Shown here in pieces: positions 23,374 through 32,209 of a stretch of 64,000 nt of DNA. A model generated the notes under the pieces. The model made no database searches. It was not told where the DNA came from and was given only the letters and a program-made list of their open reading frames with translations. The stretch lies in the NCBI RefSeq assembly GCF_029813785.1, contig NZ_JARVKY010000010.1:62001-126000 (forward strand), given 5' to 3'. Both the position numbers and the translations under genes were made by a program. The stretch comes from Streptomyces sp. DH41. GTDB taxonomy: Bacteria; Actinomycetota; Actinomycetes; Streptomycetales; Streptomycetaceae. The stretch's first letter is position 1. Each line of letters opens with the position of its first letter.

Positions 23374-24020
23374 TAGTCCGCCCGCTGCTGGAACCGCCGG
23401 TCCATCGCCAGTGACAGTTCCGCCTCCACCACGCTGCGGGCCAGGGGGCGCAGGCGGTGGAGTTCCCGCTCGGGGGCGTGACGCAGGATCAGGTCGGTGA
23501 AGAGGTCGGCGAGGGCGTCGGCGTGTTCGCGGACGCGGGCGCCGGCCTGGAGGACCTCGCCGAGGGGGATGCCCTCGCGGACCAGGGCGGAGGAGACCTC
23601 CAGCAGGCGGTGGCTGATGTGGACGAGTTCGTCGCCGTCGGTGCCGACATAGCCCAGGTCCATCGCGGCGGCGAGGTTCTCGGGGGTGACCTCGCCCTCG
23701 AAGCGGGCGGCGAGTTCCTCGGGGGTGAGGCGGACCGGGGTCTCCTCGGTGGGCTCGCCCAGGCCCAGCAGGTCGCCGACGTCGCGGCCGTGGTCGAAGG
23801 CGTCGGCGAGTTCCGCGATGCCGTTCAGGGTGTGGCCGCGCTCCAGCAGCGCCGCGATGGTGCGCAGCCGGGCCAGGTGGTGGTCGTCGTACCAGGCGAT
23901 GCGGCCCTCGCGGCGGGGCGGCGGGATCAGTTTGCGTTCGCGGTAGAAGCGCAGGGTGCGCACCGTGATGCCGGCCAGCCCGGCCAGTTCCTCCATGCGG
24001 TATTCACGCTTCTCGGTCAC
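23373..24020 (-). CDS. MerR family transcriptional regulator
   Basis: A 215-residue regulator. The N-terminal MerR DNA-binding domain reads YRMEELAGLAGITVRTLRFY, then RIAWYDDHHLARLRTIAALL, a coiled linker, and an unassigned C-terminal domain rich in Leu/Glu/His (EVSSALVREGIPLGEVLQAG, DLILRHAPERELHRL). There are no Cys metal ligands, so an organic ligand is more likely. It is divergent from the monooxygenase operon, the obvious target. GTG start with weak ribosome-binding site. Confidence 0.88.
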   Translation of the reverse strand: MTEKREYRMEELAGLAGITVRTLRFYRERKLIPPPRREGRIAWYDDHHLARLRTIAALLERGHTLNGIAELADAFDHGRDVGDLLGLGEPTEETPVRLTPEELAARFEGEVTPENLAAAMDLGYVGTDGDELVHISHRLLEVSSALVREGIPLGEVLQAGARVREHADALADLFTDLILRHAPERELHRLRPLARSVVEAELSLAMDRRFQQRAD

Positions 24021-24037
24021 GCCCCGACCCTAAGTCG

Positions 24038-24048
24038 TACCGGCGGTA
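24038..24048. promoter_or_regulatory. TACCG-G-CGGTA dyad next to the MerR start
   Basis: An 11-bp palindrome 18 bp upstream of the MerR GTG, in the position of a MerR-type promoter spacer. Probably an autoregulatory site. Confidence 0.45.
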
Positions 24049-24106
24049 ACTTTCTTCGGCCCGACCCCTACCCATGAGTACGGAGCTGTTCTACCCTCCC
24101 CATTGC

Positions 24107-24122
24107 GCCAGTGTTCACTGGC
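24107..24122. promoter_or_regulatory. GCCAGTG-TT-CACTGGC dyad upstream of the monooxygenase
   Basis: A perfect 7-bp inverted repeat with a 2-bp centre, 32 bp before the monooxygenase start. Candidate operator for the operon. Confidence 0.5.
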
Positions 24123-24153
24123 AGAGTCCTAGGCGACGCGTGGAGGCTTCGGG

Positions 24154-25695
24154 ATGGCCGAGCACGAGCAGGTTCAGGAACACGTGCGGGTGGCGGTGGT
24201 CGGGTCCGGTTTCGGCGGGCTGGGAGCCGCGGTGCGGCTGCGGCGCGAGGGAATCACCGACTTCGTCGTCCTGGAGAGGTCCGGCAGCGTCGGCGGCACC
24301 TGGCGGGACAACAGCTACCCCGGGTGCGCCTGCGACGTGCCGTCCCACCTGTACTCCTTCTCCTTCGCGCCCAACCCCGACTGGCCGCGCGCCTTCTCCG
24401 GGCAGGAGCACATCCGGGCCTACCTGGAGCACGTGGCCGACACCTTCGGGCTGCGCCCCCACCTCCGCTTCGACTCGGAGGTACGGCGGATGGCGTGGGA
24501 CGGCGAGCGGTTGCGGTGGGAGATCGAGACCGCGAGCGGACGGCTGACCGCCGATGTCGTCGTCTCCGCCACCGGGCCGCTGTCCGACCCCAAGGTCCCG
24601 GACATCCCGGGCCTGGACTCCTTCCCCGGCAAGGTCTTCCACTCGGCCCGCTGGGACCACGACTACGACCTCACCGGCAAGCGCGTCGCCATGATCGGCA
24701 CCGGCGCCTCCGCCATCCAGATCGTGCCGGCCATCCAGCCGAAGGTGGGCGGCCTCACCCTCTTCCAGCGCACCCCGGCCTGGGTGATGCCCCGCATGGA
24801 CCGGGCGATCAGCGGCGCCGAGCGCGCCCTGCACCGGGCGCTGCCCGTGACGACCAAGCTGCGCCGCGGGCTGCTGTGGGGCATCCGGGAACTCCAGGTG
24901 CAGGCCTTCACCAAGCACCCGGGCGAGCTGGGCTTCGTCGAGCGGATCGCCAAGCGCAACATGGCCGCCGCCATCAAGGACCCGGCCCTGCGCGCCAAGC
25001 TCACCCCCGACTACCGCATCGGCTGCAAGCGGATCCTGCTGTCCAGCGAGTACTACCCGGCGCTCGCCCGGCCCAATGTGGACGTCGTCGCGAGCGGGCT
25101 CAGCGAGGTGCGCGGCTCCACCCTCGTCGCGTCCGACGGCACCGAGGCCGAGGTCGACGCGATCATCTCCGGCACCGGTTTCCACGTCACCGACATGCCC
25201 ATCGCCGAGCGCGTCGTGGGGGCGGACGGGCGGACTCTCGCCGAGACCTGGAAGGGCGGGATGGAGTCGCTGCGGGGCGGCTCGGCGGCCGGCTTCCCCA
25301 ACTTCATGACGATCATCGGACCCAACACCGGCCTCGGTAACTCCTCGATGATCCTCATGATCGAGTCGCAGCTGAACTACCTGGCCGACTACCTGCGGCA
25401 GATCGACGTCCTCGGCGGCCGGGTCGCCCTCGACGCCCGCCCCACCGCCGTCCGGAACTGGAACCACCGGGTGCAGGAGCGCATGAAACGCACCGTGTGG
25501 AACACCGGTGGCTGCACCAGCTGGTACCTGGACGCGAGCGGTCGCAACACCACCGTGTGGCCCGGCACCACCGCCGAGTTCCGGCGCGCGACCCGGCGCG
25601 TGGACCTCGCGGAGTACCAGGTGCTGCGCCCGGCCGCCGTCGCCGAGGCGGCGCCCGGCGCGGAGGCGGACGCGGACGCGGAGGTGGGCGCGTGA
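24154..25695 (+). CDS. Baeyer-Villiger type flavin monooxygenase
   Basis: A 513-residue FAD/NADPH monooxygenase that inserts oxygen next to a ketone or oxidises heteroatoms. The first dinucleotide fold is VAVVGSGFGGLGAAVRL, then GGTWRDNSYPGCACDVPSHL. The BVMO fingerprint FxGxxxHxxxW is present as FPGKVFHSARWDHD (about residues 157-170), followed by the second fold RVAMIGTGASAIQI. GGAGG 7 nt before the ATG. It heads a three-gene coupled operon with a hydrolase (which could split the ester product) and a dehydrogenase. The C-terminal ~25 residues are Ala/Glu/Asp repeats (EADADAEVGA). Confidence 0.92.
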   Translation: MAEHEQVQEHVRVAVVGSGFGGLGAAVRLRREGITDFVVLERSGSVGGTWRDNSYPGCACDVPSHLYSFSFAPNPDWPRAFSGQEHIRAYLEHVADTFGLRPHLRFDSEVRRMAWDGERLRWEIETASGRLTADVVVSATGPLSDPKVPDIPGLDSFPGKVFHSARWDHDYDLTGKRVAMIGTGASAIQIVPAIQPKVGGLTLFQRTPAWVMPRMDRAISGAERALHRALPVTTKLRRGLLWGIRELQVQAFTKHPGELGFVERIAKRNMAAAIKDPALRAKLTPDYRIGCKRILLSSEYYPALARPNVDVVASGLSEVRGSTLVASDGTEAEVDAIISGTGFHVTDMPIAERVVGADGRTLAETWKGGMESLRGGSAAGFPNFMTIIGPNTGLGNSSMILMIESQLNYLADYLRQIDVLGGRVALDARPTAVRNWNHRVQERMKRTVWNTGGCTSWYLDASGRNTTVWPGTTAEFRRATRRVDLAEYQVLRPAAVAEAAPGAEADADAEVGA

Positions 25696-26636
25696 GCCGC
25701 CTGCTGCACGTCACCGCCGGGCCGTACGCCCCGCCCGTCCCCGCCCACGAGCTGACCGTCACCGCCGCCGACGGCGCCCGGATACACGTCCAGGTGCACG
25801 GCCCCGAGAACGCCCCCGCGGTCGTCCTCGCGCACGGCTGGGCCTGCTCGACCGCCTTCTGGGCGGCGCAGATCCGCGCCCTGGCCACCGACCACCGCGT
25901 CATCGCCTACGACCAGCGTGGCCACGGTCGCAGCCCGGCGGGCCCGGCGTGCGGCACCGAGACTCTCGCCGACGACCTCGAAGCCGTCCTGGAGGCCACG
26001 CTCGCGCCGGACGAACAGGCCGTGCTCGCCGGGCACTCCATGGGCGGGATGACGGTGATGGCCGCCGCGACCCGGCCCGCGGTGCGCGCGCACGCGGCGG
26101 CCGTCCTGCTGTGCAGTACGGGCAGTTCCCGGCTGGTGGCGTCCTCGACCGTCGTGCCCCTGAGGGAGGGCCGGGTGCGCACCTGGCTGACCCGGCGGAT
26201 CCTCGGCTCCCGCGCGCCGCTCGGGCCGGTCACGCCTCTCGCCCGCCGGATCCTCAAGTACGGGACGATGGGCCCCGGTTCGGCCCCGCACATGGTCGAC
26301 GCCTGCGCCCGCGTCGTGCACGCCTGCCCGCGCGGGGTGCGCCACGCCTGGTCCCAGGTGCTCGACCTGCTCGATCTCGACCACGGCGTGCGCGAGTTGA
26401 GGATGCCGGTCGAGGTCGTCGTCGGCACCGCCGACCGGATGACCCCGCCCGTGCACGCCCGCTCGCTGGCCGCCGCGCTGCCCCACTGCGTGGGCCTGAC
26501 GGAGCTTGTGGGCCTCGGCCACATGACGCCGGTGGAGGCGCCGGACCTGGTCACCGGGAAGATACGCGCCCTCGCCGCCACCTACATATCCGCCGCACGC
26601 ACCGAGCGTGCCGTACACGCCGAGGAGAGCGCATGA
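25692..26636 (+). CDS. Alpha/beta hydrolase
   Basis: A 314-residue hydrolase: HGPENAPAVVLAHGWACSTA (oxyanion region), YDQRGHGRS, nucleophile elbow LAGHSMGGMT (Ser in GHSMG), then VGTADRMTPPVHA (acid) and GLGHMTPVE (His). Probably an esterase for the product of the preceding monooxygenase. The GTG overlaps the monooxygenase stop by 4 nt (GTGA), so translation is coupled. Confidence 0.92.
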   Translation: MSRLLHVTAGPYAPPVPAHELTVTAADGARIHVQVHGPENAPAVVLAHGWACSTAFWAAQIRALATDHRVIAYDQRGHGRSPAGPACGTETLADDLEAVLEATLAPDEQAVLAGHSMGGMTVMAAATRPAVRAHAAAVLLCSTGSSRLVASSTVVPLREGRVRTWLTRRILGSRAPLGPVTPLARRILKYGTMGPGSAPHMVDACARVVHACPRGVRHAWSQVLDLLDLDHGVRELRMPVEVVVGTADRMTPPVHARSLAAALPHCVGLTELVGLGHMTPVEAPDLVTGKIRALAATYISAARTERAVHAEESA

Positions 26637-27562
26637 GCAGCCTGAGCAGCAGGGTGAACGGCAAGGGGAGCGGCAGGGCGAGCCTGGAGGGGCGGGTCGC
26701 CGTCGTCACCGGAGCCGCGCGGGGCGTCGGGGAGCTGCTGGCCCGCAAGCTGTCCGCGCGCGGGGTGAGGGTCGCCCTGGTCGGCCTCGAACCGGACGCG
26801 CTCAAGCAGGTCTCCGCACGACTGCACAGCGACAGCGAGCACTGGCACGCCGACGTCACCGACCACGAGGCCATGGCCCGGGTGGCGGCCGAGGTGAAGG
26901 AACGCTTCGGCCGGATCGACATCGTCGTCGCCAACGCGGGCGTCGCCACCGGCGGACCCTTCACCGACTCCGACCCGGAGTCCTGGCGGCGGGTGATCGA
27001 GGTCAACCTGATCGGCTCGGCGGTCACCGCCCGCGCCTTCCTGCCGGCGCTGCTGGAGAGCCGCGGCTACCTGCTCCAGGTCGCCTCCCTCGCCGCCATC
27101 ACGCCCGCGCCGATGATGAGCGCCTACTGCGCCTCCAAGTCCGGTGTCGAGGCGTACGCGCACTGCCTGCGCGGCGAGGTCGGCCACCGGGGCGTGAAGG
27201 TCGGCGTCGGCTATCTGTCCTGGACCGACACCGACATGGTGCGCGGCGCCGACCAGGACGACGTCATGCGCGAACTGCGGCAGCGGCTGCCCTGGCCGTC
27301 CAACAAGACCTATCCGCTGGGCCCGGCGGTCGACCGGCTCGTGGAGGGCATCGAGCGCCGCTCCGCCCACGTCTACGGGCAGTGGTGGCTGCGCGGCATG
27401 CAGGGGGTGCGCGGCTACCTGCCGGCCGTCATCGGCACCGTCGGCCAGCGCGAGATGCGGCGCTTCGGGGACCGGCTGAACAGTGTGCGTACGGGCCTGG
27501 TCGGCGCGGGTGGAGCGGCCGACGAACAGCGCCCGACCAGCGCGGTTACCATCCGTAAGTGA
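26633..27562 (+). CDS. Short-chain dehydrogenase/reductase
   Basis: A 309-residue classical SDR: cofactor site VAVVTGAARGVGELLARKL, VVANAGVATGG, catalytic YCASKSG (YxxxK) with the Ser in LQVASLAAIT. The extra ~50 C-terminal residues (YGQWWLRGMQGVRGYLPAVI) suggest a substrate lid or membrane association. Start overlaps the hydrolase stop (ATGA). BVMO, hydrolase and SDR in this order resemble the first genes of the mycobacterial mymA operon. Confidence 0.92.
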   Translation: MSSLSSRVNGKGSGRASLEGRVAVVTGAARGVGELLARKLSARGVRVALVGLEPDALKQVSARLHSDSEHWHADVTDHEAMARVAAEVKERFGRIDIVVANAGVATGGPFTDSDPESWRRVIEVNLIGSAVTARAFLPALLESRGYLLQVASLAAITPAPMMSAYCASKSGVEAYAHCLRGEVGHRGVKVGVGYLSWTDTDMVRGADQDDVMRELRQRLPWPSNKTYPLGPAVDRLVEGIERRSAHVYGQWWLRGMQGVRGYLPAVIGTVGQREMRRFGDRLNSVRTGLVGAGGAADEQRPTSAVTIRK

Positions 27563-27648
27563 TCGACATGCGCACGGTCACGGCCCATGTGAATCTGATC
27601 GAGCCAGGCCGATCCGGCCAGGCCCGAACATCACAGGAGTGAACCCAC

Positions 27649-27867
27649 ATGGGTATGAAGGACCAGTTCCAGGACAAGGCCGAACGCATGCAGCAGCAGG
27701 GCAAGCAGCGGGCCGAGCAGGCGCGGGACCAGTTCCAGAACCGCGACCGCCGTCGCGACGAGGACGAGAGCGACCCGGCCTCGCGCCGCCGCGAGTCGGA
27801 GCACCAGAACCCGTCCTCGCGCCGCCGTGGCGAGGACGAGGAGCTGCAGGACAGCTTCGACGCCTGA
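27649..27867 (+). CDS. Small highly charged hydrophilic protein
   Basis: 72 residues, start MGMKDQFQDKAERMQQQGKQ, with a near-repeat (RDEDESDPASRRRESEHQNP and SSRRRGEDEELQDSFDA). No hydrophobic core; probably helical or disordered, reminiscent of CsbD-like stress proteins but without a clear match. AGGAG lies 9 nt before the ATG and a good terminator follows, so it is a real short transcript. Function unknown. Confidence 0.7.
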   Translation: MGMKDQFQDKAERMQQQGKQRAEQARDQFQNRDRRRDEDESDPASRRRESEHQNPSSRRRGEDEELQDSFDA

Positions 27868-27887
27868 CGCGCCGCCGCTGGAGTGAG

Positions 27888-27921
27888 AGGGCGCCTCCCG
27901 GCTGTTGCGGGTGGGCGCCCT
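27888..27921 (+). terminator. Terminator after the 72-residue gene
   Basis: AGGGCGCC..CCCG pairs with CGGG..GGCGCCCT, with a small bulge, followed by TTT. Starts 20 nt past the stop codon. Confidence 0.8.
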
Positions 27922-27932
27922 TTCCCATGCCA

Positions 27933-27996
27933 TCAGAGGTTTTACCCGTCAGAGGTTTTACCCGTCAGGGGTTTTACCCGTCAGAGGTTTTGCGGA
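27933..27996. repeat. 16-bp tandem repeat covering the tricorn stop codon
   Basis: Three full units TCAGAGGTTTTACCCG (the third reads TCAGGGG...) plus a fourth that becomes coding sequence (TCAGAGGTTTTGCGG). The tca at 27981-27983 is the minus-strand TGA stop of the tricorn gene, so each unit carries a copy of the last codons and the stop. Confidence 0.9.
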
Positions 27997-30900
27997 GGTT
28001 CCTGCTCCCGCGGCGGCAGCGGCGGTCGCGACCGGTCCGGTACGTCGTCGTAACCGGGCGGCGTGGCGGGCGGGTTGGTCTCCAGTAGTTCCAGCGCCAG
28101 CCGGACCGCCTCGTCCAGCACCGGGTAGCGGCCCTCGGCCCAGTCCAGTGGCGTGCGCAGCGCCGCCACGTCGGGGTCGACGCCGTAGTTCTCCACGGAC
28201 CAGCCGTACGTGTCGAACCAGGCGGCGTTCATCGGCACCGTGATCACCGTGCCGTCGCCGAGGCGGTGCCGGCCGGTCATGCCGACCACGCCGCCCCAGG
28301 TGCGCTGCCCGACCACCGGGCCGAGCCGCAGCAGCTTGAACGCGGCCGTGATCATGTCGCCGTCGGAGGACGTCGCCTCGTCCGCGACCGCCACGACCGG
28401 CCCGCGCGGGGCGTTGGAGGTGTACGAGACCGGCTGCGCGTCGCGCGTCAGGTCCCAGCCCAGGATGGTGCGGGTCAGCTTCTCGATGACGAGTTCGCTG
28501 ATGTGCCCGCCCGCGTTGCCGCGCACGTCCACGATCAGCGCGGGCCGGGACACCTCCATGCGCAGGTCGCGGTTGAACTGCGCCCAGCCGGAGCCGCCCA
28601 TGTCGGGGATGTGCAGGTAGCCGCACCGCCCGCCGCTCAACTCCCGCACCACTTGGCGTCGTTTGGCCACCCAGTCCTGATAGCGCAGGGGACGCTCGTC
28701 GATCAGCGGTACGACCGCGACCCGGCGGGACGGACCCGGGCCGCCTTCCGCCGGTGCGAAGGTCAGTTCCACGGTCGTGGCGCCCGCACCCGCCAGCAGC
28801 GGATACGGTCCCGTCACCGGGTCGACCGGCCTGCCGTCCACGTGGGTCAGTACCGCCCCCTCGCGGATGCCCGTGCCGGCCAGCGGCGAGCGGGCCTTGG
28901 AGTCGGAGGAGTCGCCGGGCAGGATCCGACTGACCGTCCAGTGGCCGTCCCGGCAGGCGAAGTTGACGCCGAGCAGCCCCTGCCAGCGCTGGTAGTGCGC
29001 CGGGCCCTCGTTGCGCCGGGCGGCGGCGACGTAGGCGTGCGAGGTGCCGAGTTCGCCGAGCACCTCGCGGAGCAGGTCGGCGAACTCGTCGGGGGAGGCG
29101 ACCCGTTCGAGCAGCGGGCGGTACTGGTCCAGCACCGCGTCCCAGTCGATGCCGCACATGCCGGGGTCCCAGAAGTAGGCGCGGATCAGGCGGCCCGCCT
29201 CGTCGTACGCCTGGCGCCACTCGGCGGCCGGGTCGACCTCGTGCAGGATGCGGCGCAGGTCGATCCAGGTGGTCGAGTCGCTGTCGCCCGCCTCGGTCGC
29301 CGGTACGGCGCGCAGGTCGCCCTCGTCGAGCACGACCAGGCGGCTGCCGTCGCCGCTGACCCGGAACCAGTCCAGGTGGTCGACCAGTTCGGACTTCTTC
29401 GCCTTGGCGAGGTTGAAGTGCTCCAGCGTGGGCCGTTCGCTCGGGTCCGCCGGGTTGGCGAAGGTCTCGCCGAGCGCGCCCGAGATCGGCCAGCGCAGCC
29501 AGACCAGGCCGCCGCCGGCGACCGGGCACAGGGTCGAGTACTTGGACGCGGTGACCGGGAACGGCGTCACCCGGGACTCCAGCCCCTCGGCCTCGACGGT
29601 CACCGCGCCGCCCTCGCCGGTCTCGTCCTCCAGCGGGTCCAGGCCCCCGGCGGCGGGGCGGCCCTCCGGGTTCAGCGCGAAGGGGGAGGGGGTCGCAGAG
29701 GACAGCGGCACCAGGTAGGGGCGGCAGCCCAGCGGGAAGGACAGGTCCCCGGTGTGCACGTCGTACACCGGGTCGAAGCCGCGCCAGGAGAGGAAGGCGA
29801 GGTAGCGGCCGTCCCTGGTGAAGACCGGGTTCTCGTCCTCGAAACGGCCGTCGGTGACGTCGATGACGAGGGGGCCCTGCTGTTCCTGCTGGTCCTTCCG
29901 GCCGTTCTGGCCGTTCTGGCCGTTGATCCGGGCCAGTTTGATCTGCCGCAGCGAGCGTCCGATGCCCGGGTGCGACCAGGTGAGCCAGGCCCCGTCCGGG
30001 GAGAAGGCGAGGTCGCGCACGGGACCGTTGACGGACCGGATCAGCTCGGTGACGTCGCCACCGGCGGGACTGGCGGGGCCCGCGTCGCCCCCCACCGTGC
30101 CGGTGCCGGTGCCGGTTCCGGTGTCCGCCGTGGCCGATGCCTCCGCCGGGGCCCCGGTGTCCACCGCGTCCAGCGCCAGGGCGGCCTCCGCGTCCTCCTC
30201 CGAGACGTCGAGCAGCAGCAGCCGGCCGTCGTGCGAGGCGATGGCGAGCCGCTCGCCCGCCGGGTCCGAGACCAGTTCCAGGACCCGTCCCAGCTTTCCC
30301 GAGGCCAGGCGCCGGGCCGCCCGGCCGCCGGTGGCCCGGGGCAGGTGGGCGATCTCGACGGCGTCCTCGCCCTCCGCGTCCGTCACATACGCGATCCGTC
30401 CGCTGGCCCCGAGCATCTCCGGCAGCCGCACCCGTACCCCCGGAGTGTCGGCAAGGGTGCGGGCCGGGCCGTCGCGGTGGGTGAGCCAGTACAGGCTGCC
30501 GCGTACGACGACGGCGCTCGCGCGGCCCGTCTCGTCCACGGAGACGTCGCCCACGTGCTGGGCGGCGGGCACCTGGTACGTACGCCGTCCCGCGCGCGGC
30601 CCGCTCAGCCGGACGTCGAGCCGGCGCGGCACCGAGCCGGACGACAGGTCGTCGACGATCCACAGGTCGCCCGCGCACTGGTACACCACGCGGTCCCCGT
30701 CGCTCGCGGCGTGCCGGGCGTAGCAGGTGTCGTGGTCGGTGTGGCGGCGCAGGTCGGAGCCGTCGTGGGCGCAGGAGTAGAGGTTGCCGACGCCCTCGTG
30801 GTCGGAGAGGAAGGCGATCCGGCCGCCGACGAACATGGGGGAGTGCAGATGCCCCCGGAGGCCGGGCAGGAGCCGTTGTCCGTGCAGCCAGAGCCGGCCC

Positions 30901-31430
30901 GTGGCGCCGCCCCGGTAGCGCTTCCAGGCGGCGGGTTCGTGCGGCGGGGTGCCCGTGAGGAGCAGGGTTCTGCGTTCCCCGTCGAGATCGGCGGCCTGGA
31001 TGTCGGTGACCGGCCCCCAGGGCAGTTTGCGGCCCGGGTCGCCGTCGGGAGTGACCTTGTACGCCCAGGTCAGATGGGAGAAGGGCTCGCCGTGCGAGGC
31101 GACGGCGAGGATGGCGGCGTGGCCGTCGGGCTCGGGCGGCGACCAGCCGCAGACCCGGGTGTCGAGGCCGCCCCAGTGGGTGAGCCGCCGTCCGGGGCCG
31201 CCGTCCACCGGCACGAGGTGGACCTCCGGCACCAGACTGCGCCAGCTGGTGTACGCGATGTGGCGGCCGTCGGGCGAGAAGCGCGGGTGGCCGGCCTTGG
31301 TGCGGTCGACGGTGAGCCGCCAGGCACGGCCCGGGCCGTCGAGATCCGCGAGCCAGAGGTCGTCCTCGGCCACGAAACACAGTTGACCGCCACTGAGGTG
31401 CGGAAGGCGCAGATAGCTCACCTGCCCCAT
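27981..31430 (-). CDS. Tricorn protease homologue
   Basis: A 1149-residue cytoplasmic peptidase that trims proteasome products into short peptides. The N-terminal half is WD40-like propeller (YLRLPHLSGGQLCFVAEDDL, HPRFSPDGRHIAYTSW, FLSDHEGVGNLYSC). Then come a helical core domain, PDZ (GIREGAVLTHVDGRPVDPV) and the C-terminal protease domain. Catalytic elements are GTSHAYVA (His with neighbouring Ser, about residue 797), ATSSDGDMITAAF (nucleophile Ser, about 1017) and YGWSVENYGVDPD (Glu). ATG 31430 is preferred; GTG 31421 is an alternative. It is divergent from the TetR gene, with two dyads between them. Confidence 0.92.
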   Translation of the reverse strand: MGQVSYLRLPHLSGGQLCFVAEDDLWLADLDGPGRAWRLTVDRTKAGHPRFSPDGRHIAYTSWRSLVPEVHLVPVDGGPGRRLTHWGGLDTRVCGWSPPEPDGHAAILAVASHGEPFSHLTWAYKVTPDGDPGRKLPWGPVTDIQAADLDGERRTLLLTGTPPHEPAAWKRYRGGATGRLWLHGQRLLPGLRGHLHSPMFVGGRIAFLSDHEGVGNLYSCAHDGSDLRRHTDHDTCYARHAASDGDRVVYQCAGDLWIVDDLSSGSVPRRLDVRLSGPRAGRRTYQVPAAQHVGDVSVDETGRASAVVVRGSLYWLTHRDGPARTLADTPGVRVRLPEMLGASGRIAYVTDAEGEDAVEIAHLPRATGGRAARRLASGKLGRVLELVSDPAGERLAIASHDGRLLLLDVSEEDAEAALALDAVDTGAPAEASATADTGTGTGTGTVGGDAGPASPAGGDVTELIRSVNGPVRDLAFSPDGAWLTWSHPGIGRSLRQIKLARINGQNGQNGRKDQQEQQGPLVIDVTDGRFEDENPVFTRDGRYLAFLSWRGFDPVYDVHTGDLSFPLGCRPYLVPLSSATPSPFALNPEGRPAAGGLDPLEDETGEGGAVTVEAEGLESRVTPFPVTASKYSTLCPVAGGGLVWLRWPISGALGETFANPADPSERPTLEHFNLAKAKKSELVDHLDWFRVSGDGSRLVVLDEGDLRAVPATEAGDSDSTTWIDLRRILHEVDPAAEWRQAYDEAGRLIRAYFWDPGMCGIDWDAVLDQYRPLLERVASPDEFADLLREVLGELGTSHAYVAAARRNEGPAHYQRWQGLLGVNFACRDGHWTVSRILPGDSSDSKARSPLAGTGIREGAVLTHVDGRPVDPVTGPYPLLAGAGATTVELTFAPAEGGPGPSRRVAVVPLIDERPLRYQDWVAKRRQVVRELSGGRCGYLHIPDMGGSGWAQFNRDLRMEVSRPALIVDVRGNAGGHISELVIEKLTRTILGWDLTRDAQPVSYTSNAPRGPVVAVADEATSSDGDMITAAFKLLRLGPVVGQRTWGGVVGMTGRHRLGDGTVITVPMNAAWFDTYGWSVENYGVDPDVAALRTPLDWAEGRYPVLDEAVRLALELLETNPPATPPGYDDVPDRSRPPLPPREQEPPQNL

Positions 31431-31504
31431 GCTTTGCCGGGGTTCGGACCCCGGCAACTCGGCCCGCCACTTATGGGTATCCGACAACCGTGACCCAGAC
31501 CACG

Positions 31505-31521
31505 AACGAAACCGTTTCGTT
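31505..31521. promoter_or_regulatory. Palindrome AACGAAAC-C-GTTTCGTT
   Basis: A perfect 8-bp inverted repeat around a single C in the divergent tricorn/TetR region, 88 bp before the TetR start. Size and symmetry suit a TetR-family operator. Confidence 0.6.
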
Positions 31522-31537
31522 TCGCTAGAGGGCTGGA

Positions 31538-31554
31538 GTACATTCGTCATGTAC
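31538..31554. promoter_or_regulatory. Inverted repeat GTACAT-N5-ATGTAC
   Basis: A perfect 6-bp dyad 55 bp before the TetR start. It could be a second operator or overlap the TetR promoter. Confidence 0.45.
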
Positions 31555-31609
31555 GAGACGGTGTCGTTCGGATGAGTGGGCGACGGAGTGGACGAGAGGA
31601 GCGGGCGAG

Positions 31610-32209
31610 ATGACCGAGGTCACCACCGCGCGCCGCAGTCGGATCACTCCCGAGCGCGAGGCCGAGCTGTACGAGGCCGTGCTCGACCTGCTCCGGGAAG
31701 TCGGCTACGACGCCCTCACCATGGACGCCGTGGCGGCCCGCACCCGGTCCAGCAAGGCGACGCTCTACCGCCAGTGGGGCGGCAAGGCCGAGCTGGTCGT
31801 CAAGGCCGTGCGGCACAACAAGCCCGGTGAGATCGGTGAGGTCGACACCGGCACGCTCCGGGGCGATCTGCACGCGCTGATCGCCCACGACGACGACTGC
31901 ACCATCGAGCAGAACTCCGCCCTGATGCGGGGCCTGGCCATGGCGCTCCACCAGAACCCGGACCTGCGCCAGGCCTTCCGGGAACAGCTCATCGAACCCG
32001 AGATGGTGGAGTTCCGGCGCCTGCTGGAACGCGCCGTCGACCGGGGTGAGATCAGACCGGGCTGCCCGGCACTGGAGTTCCTCGTGCCCATGCTGGTCGG
32101 CGGTTTCGCCACCCGCGCGCTGCTCGAGGACCAGCCACCGACGCAGGCCTTCCTCATCTCCTACATCGACGCCGTGATCCTCCCCGCCCTCGGCGTCCCC
32201 ACCACCTGA
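31610..32209 (+). CDS. TetR family transcriptional regulator
   Basis: A 199-residue repressor: HTH at residues ~30-60 (YDALTMDAVAARTRSSKATL, YRQWGGKAELVVKAV) and a TetR_C_11-like ligand domain (MALHQNPDLRQAFREQLIEP, LVPMLVGGFATRALLED). AGGAG 8 nt before the ATG. It lies directly upstream of the MMPL transporter in the same direction, a common repressor-efflux arrangement; the dyads upstream suggest autoregulation. Confidence 0.92.
   Translation: MTEVTTARRSRITPEREAELYEAVLDLLREVGYDALTMDAVAARTRSSKATLYRQWGGKAELVVKAVRHNKPGEIGEVDTGTLRGDLHALIAHDDDCTIEQNSALMRGLAMALHQNPDLRQAFREQLIEPEMVEFRRLLERAVDRGEIRPGCPALEFLVPMLVGGFATRALLEDQPPTQAFLISYIDAVILPALGVPTT

Noticed and set aside
28266..31493. Very long open frame on the plus strand (over 1000 codons)
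   Set aside because: It lies wholly opposite the tricorn gene; its product is Arg/Gly/Pro/Val-rich with no domain, the usual antisense shadow in high-GC DNA.
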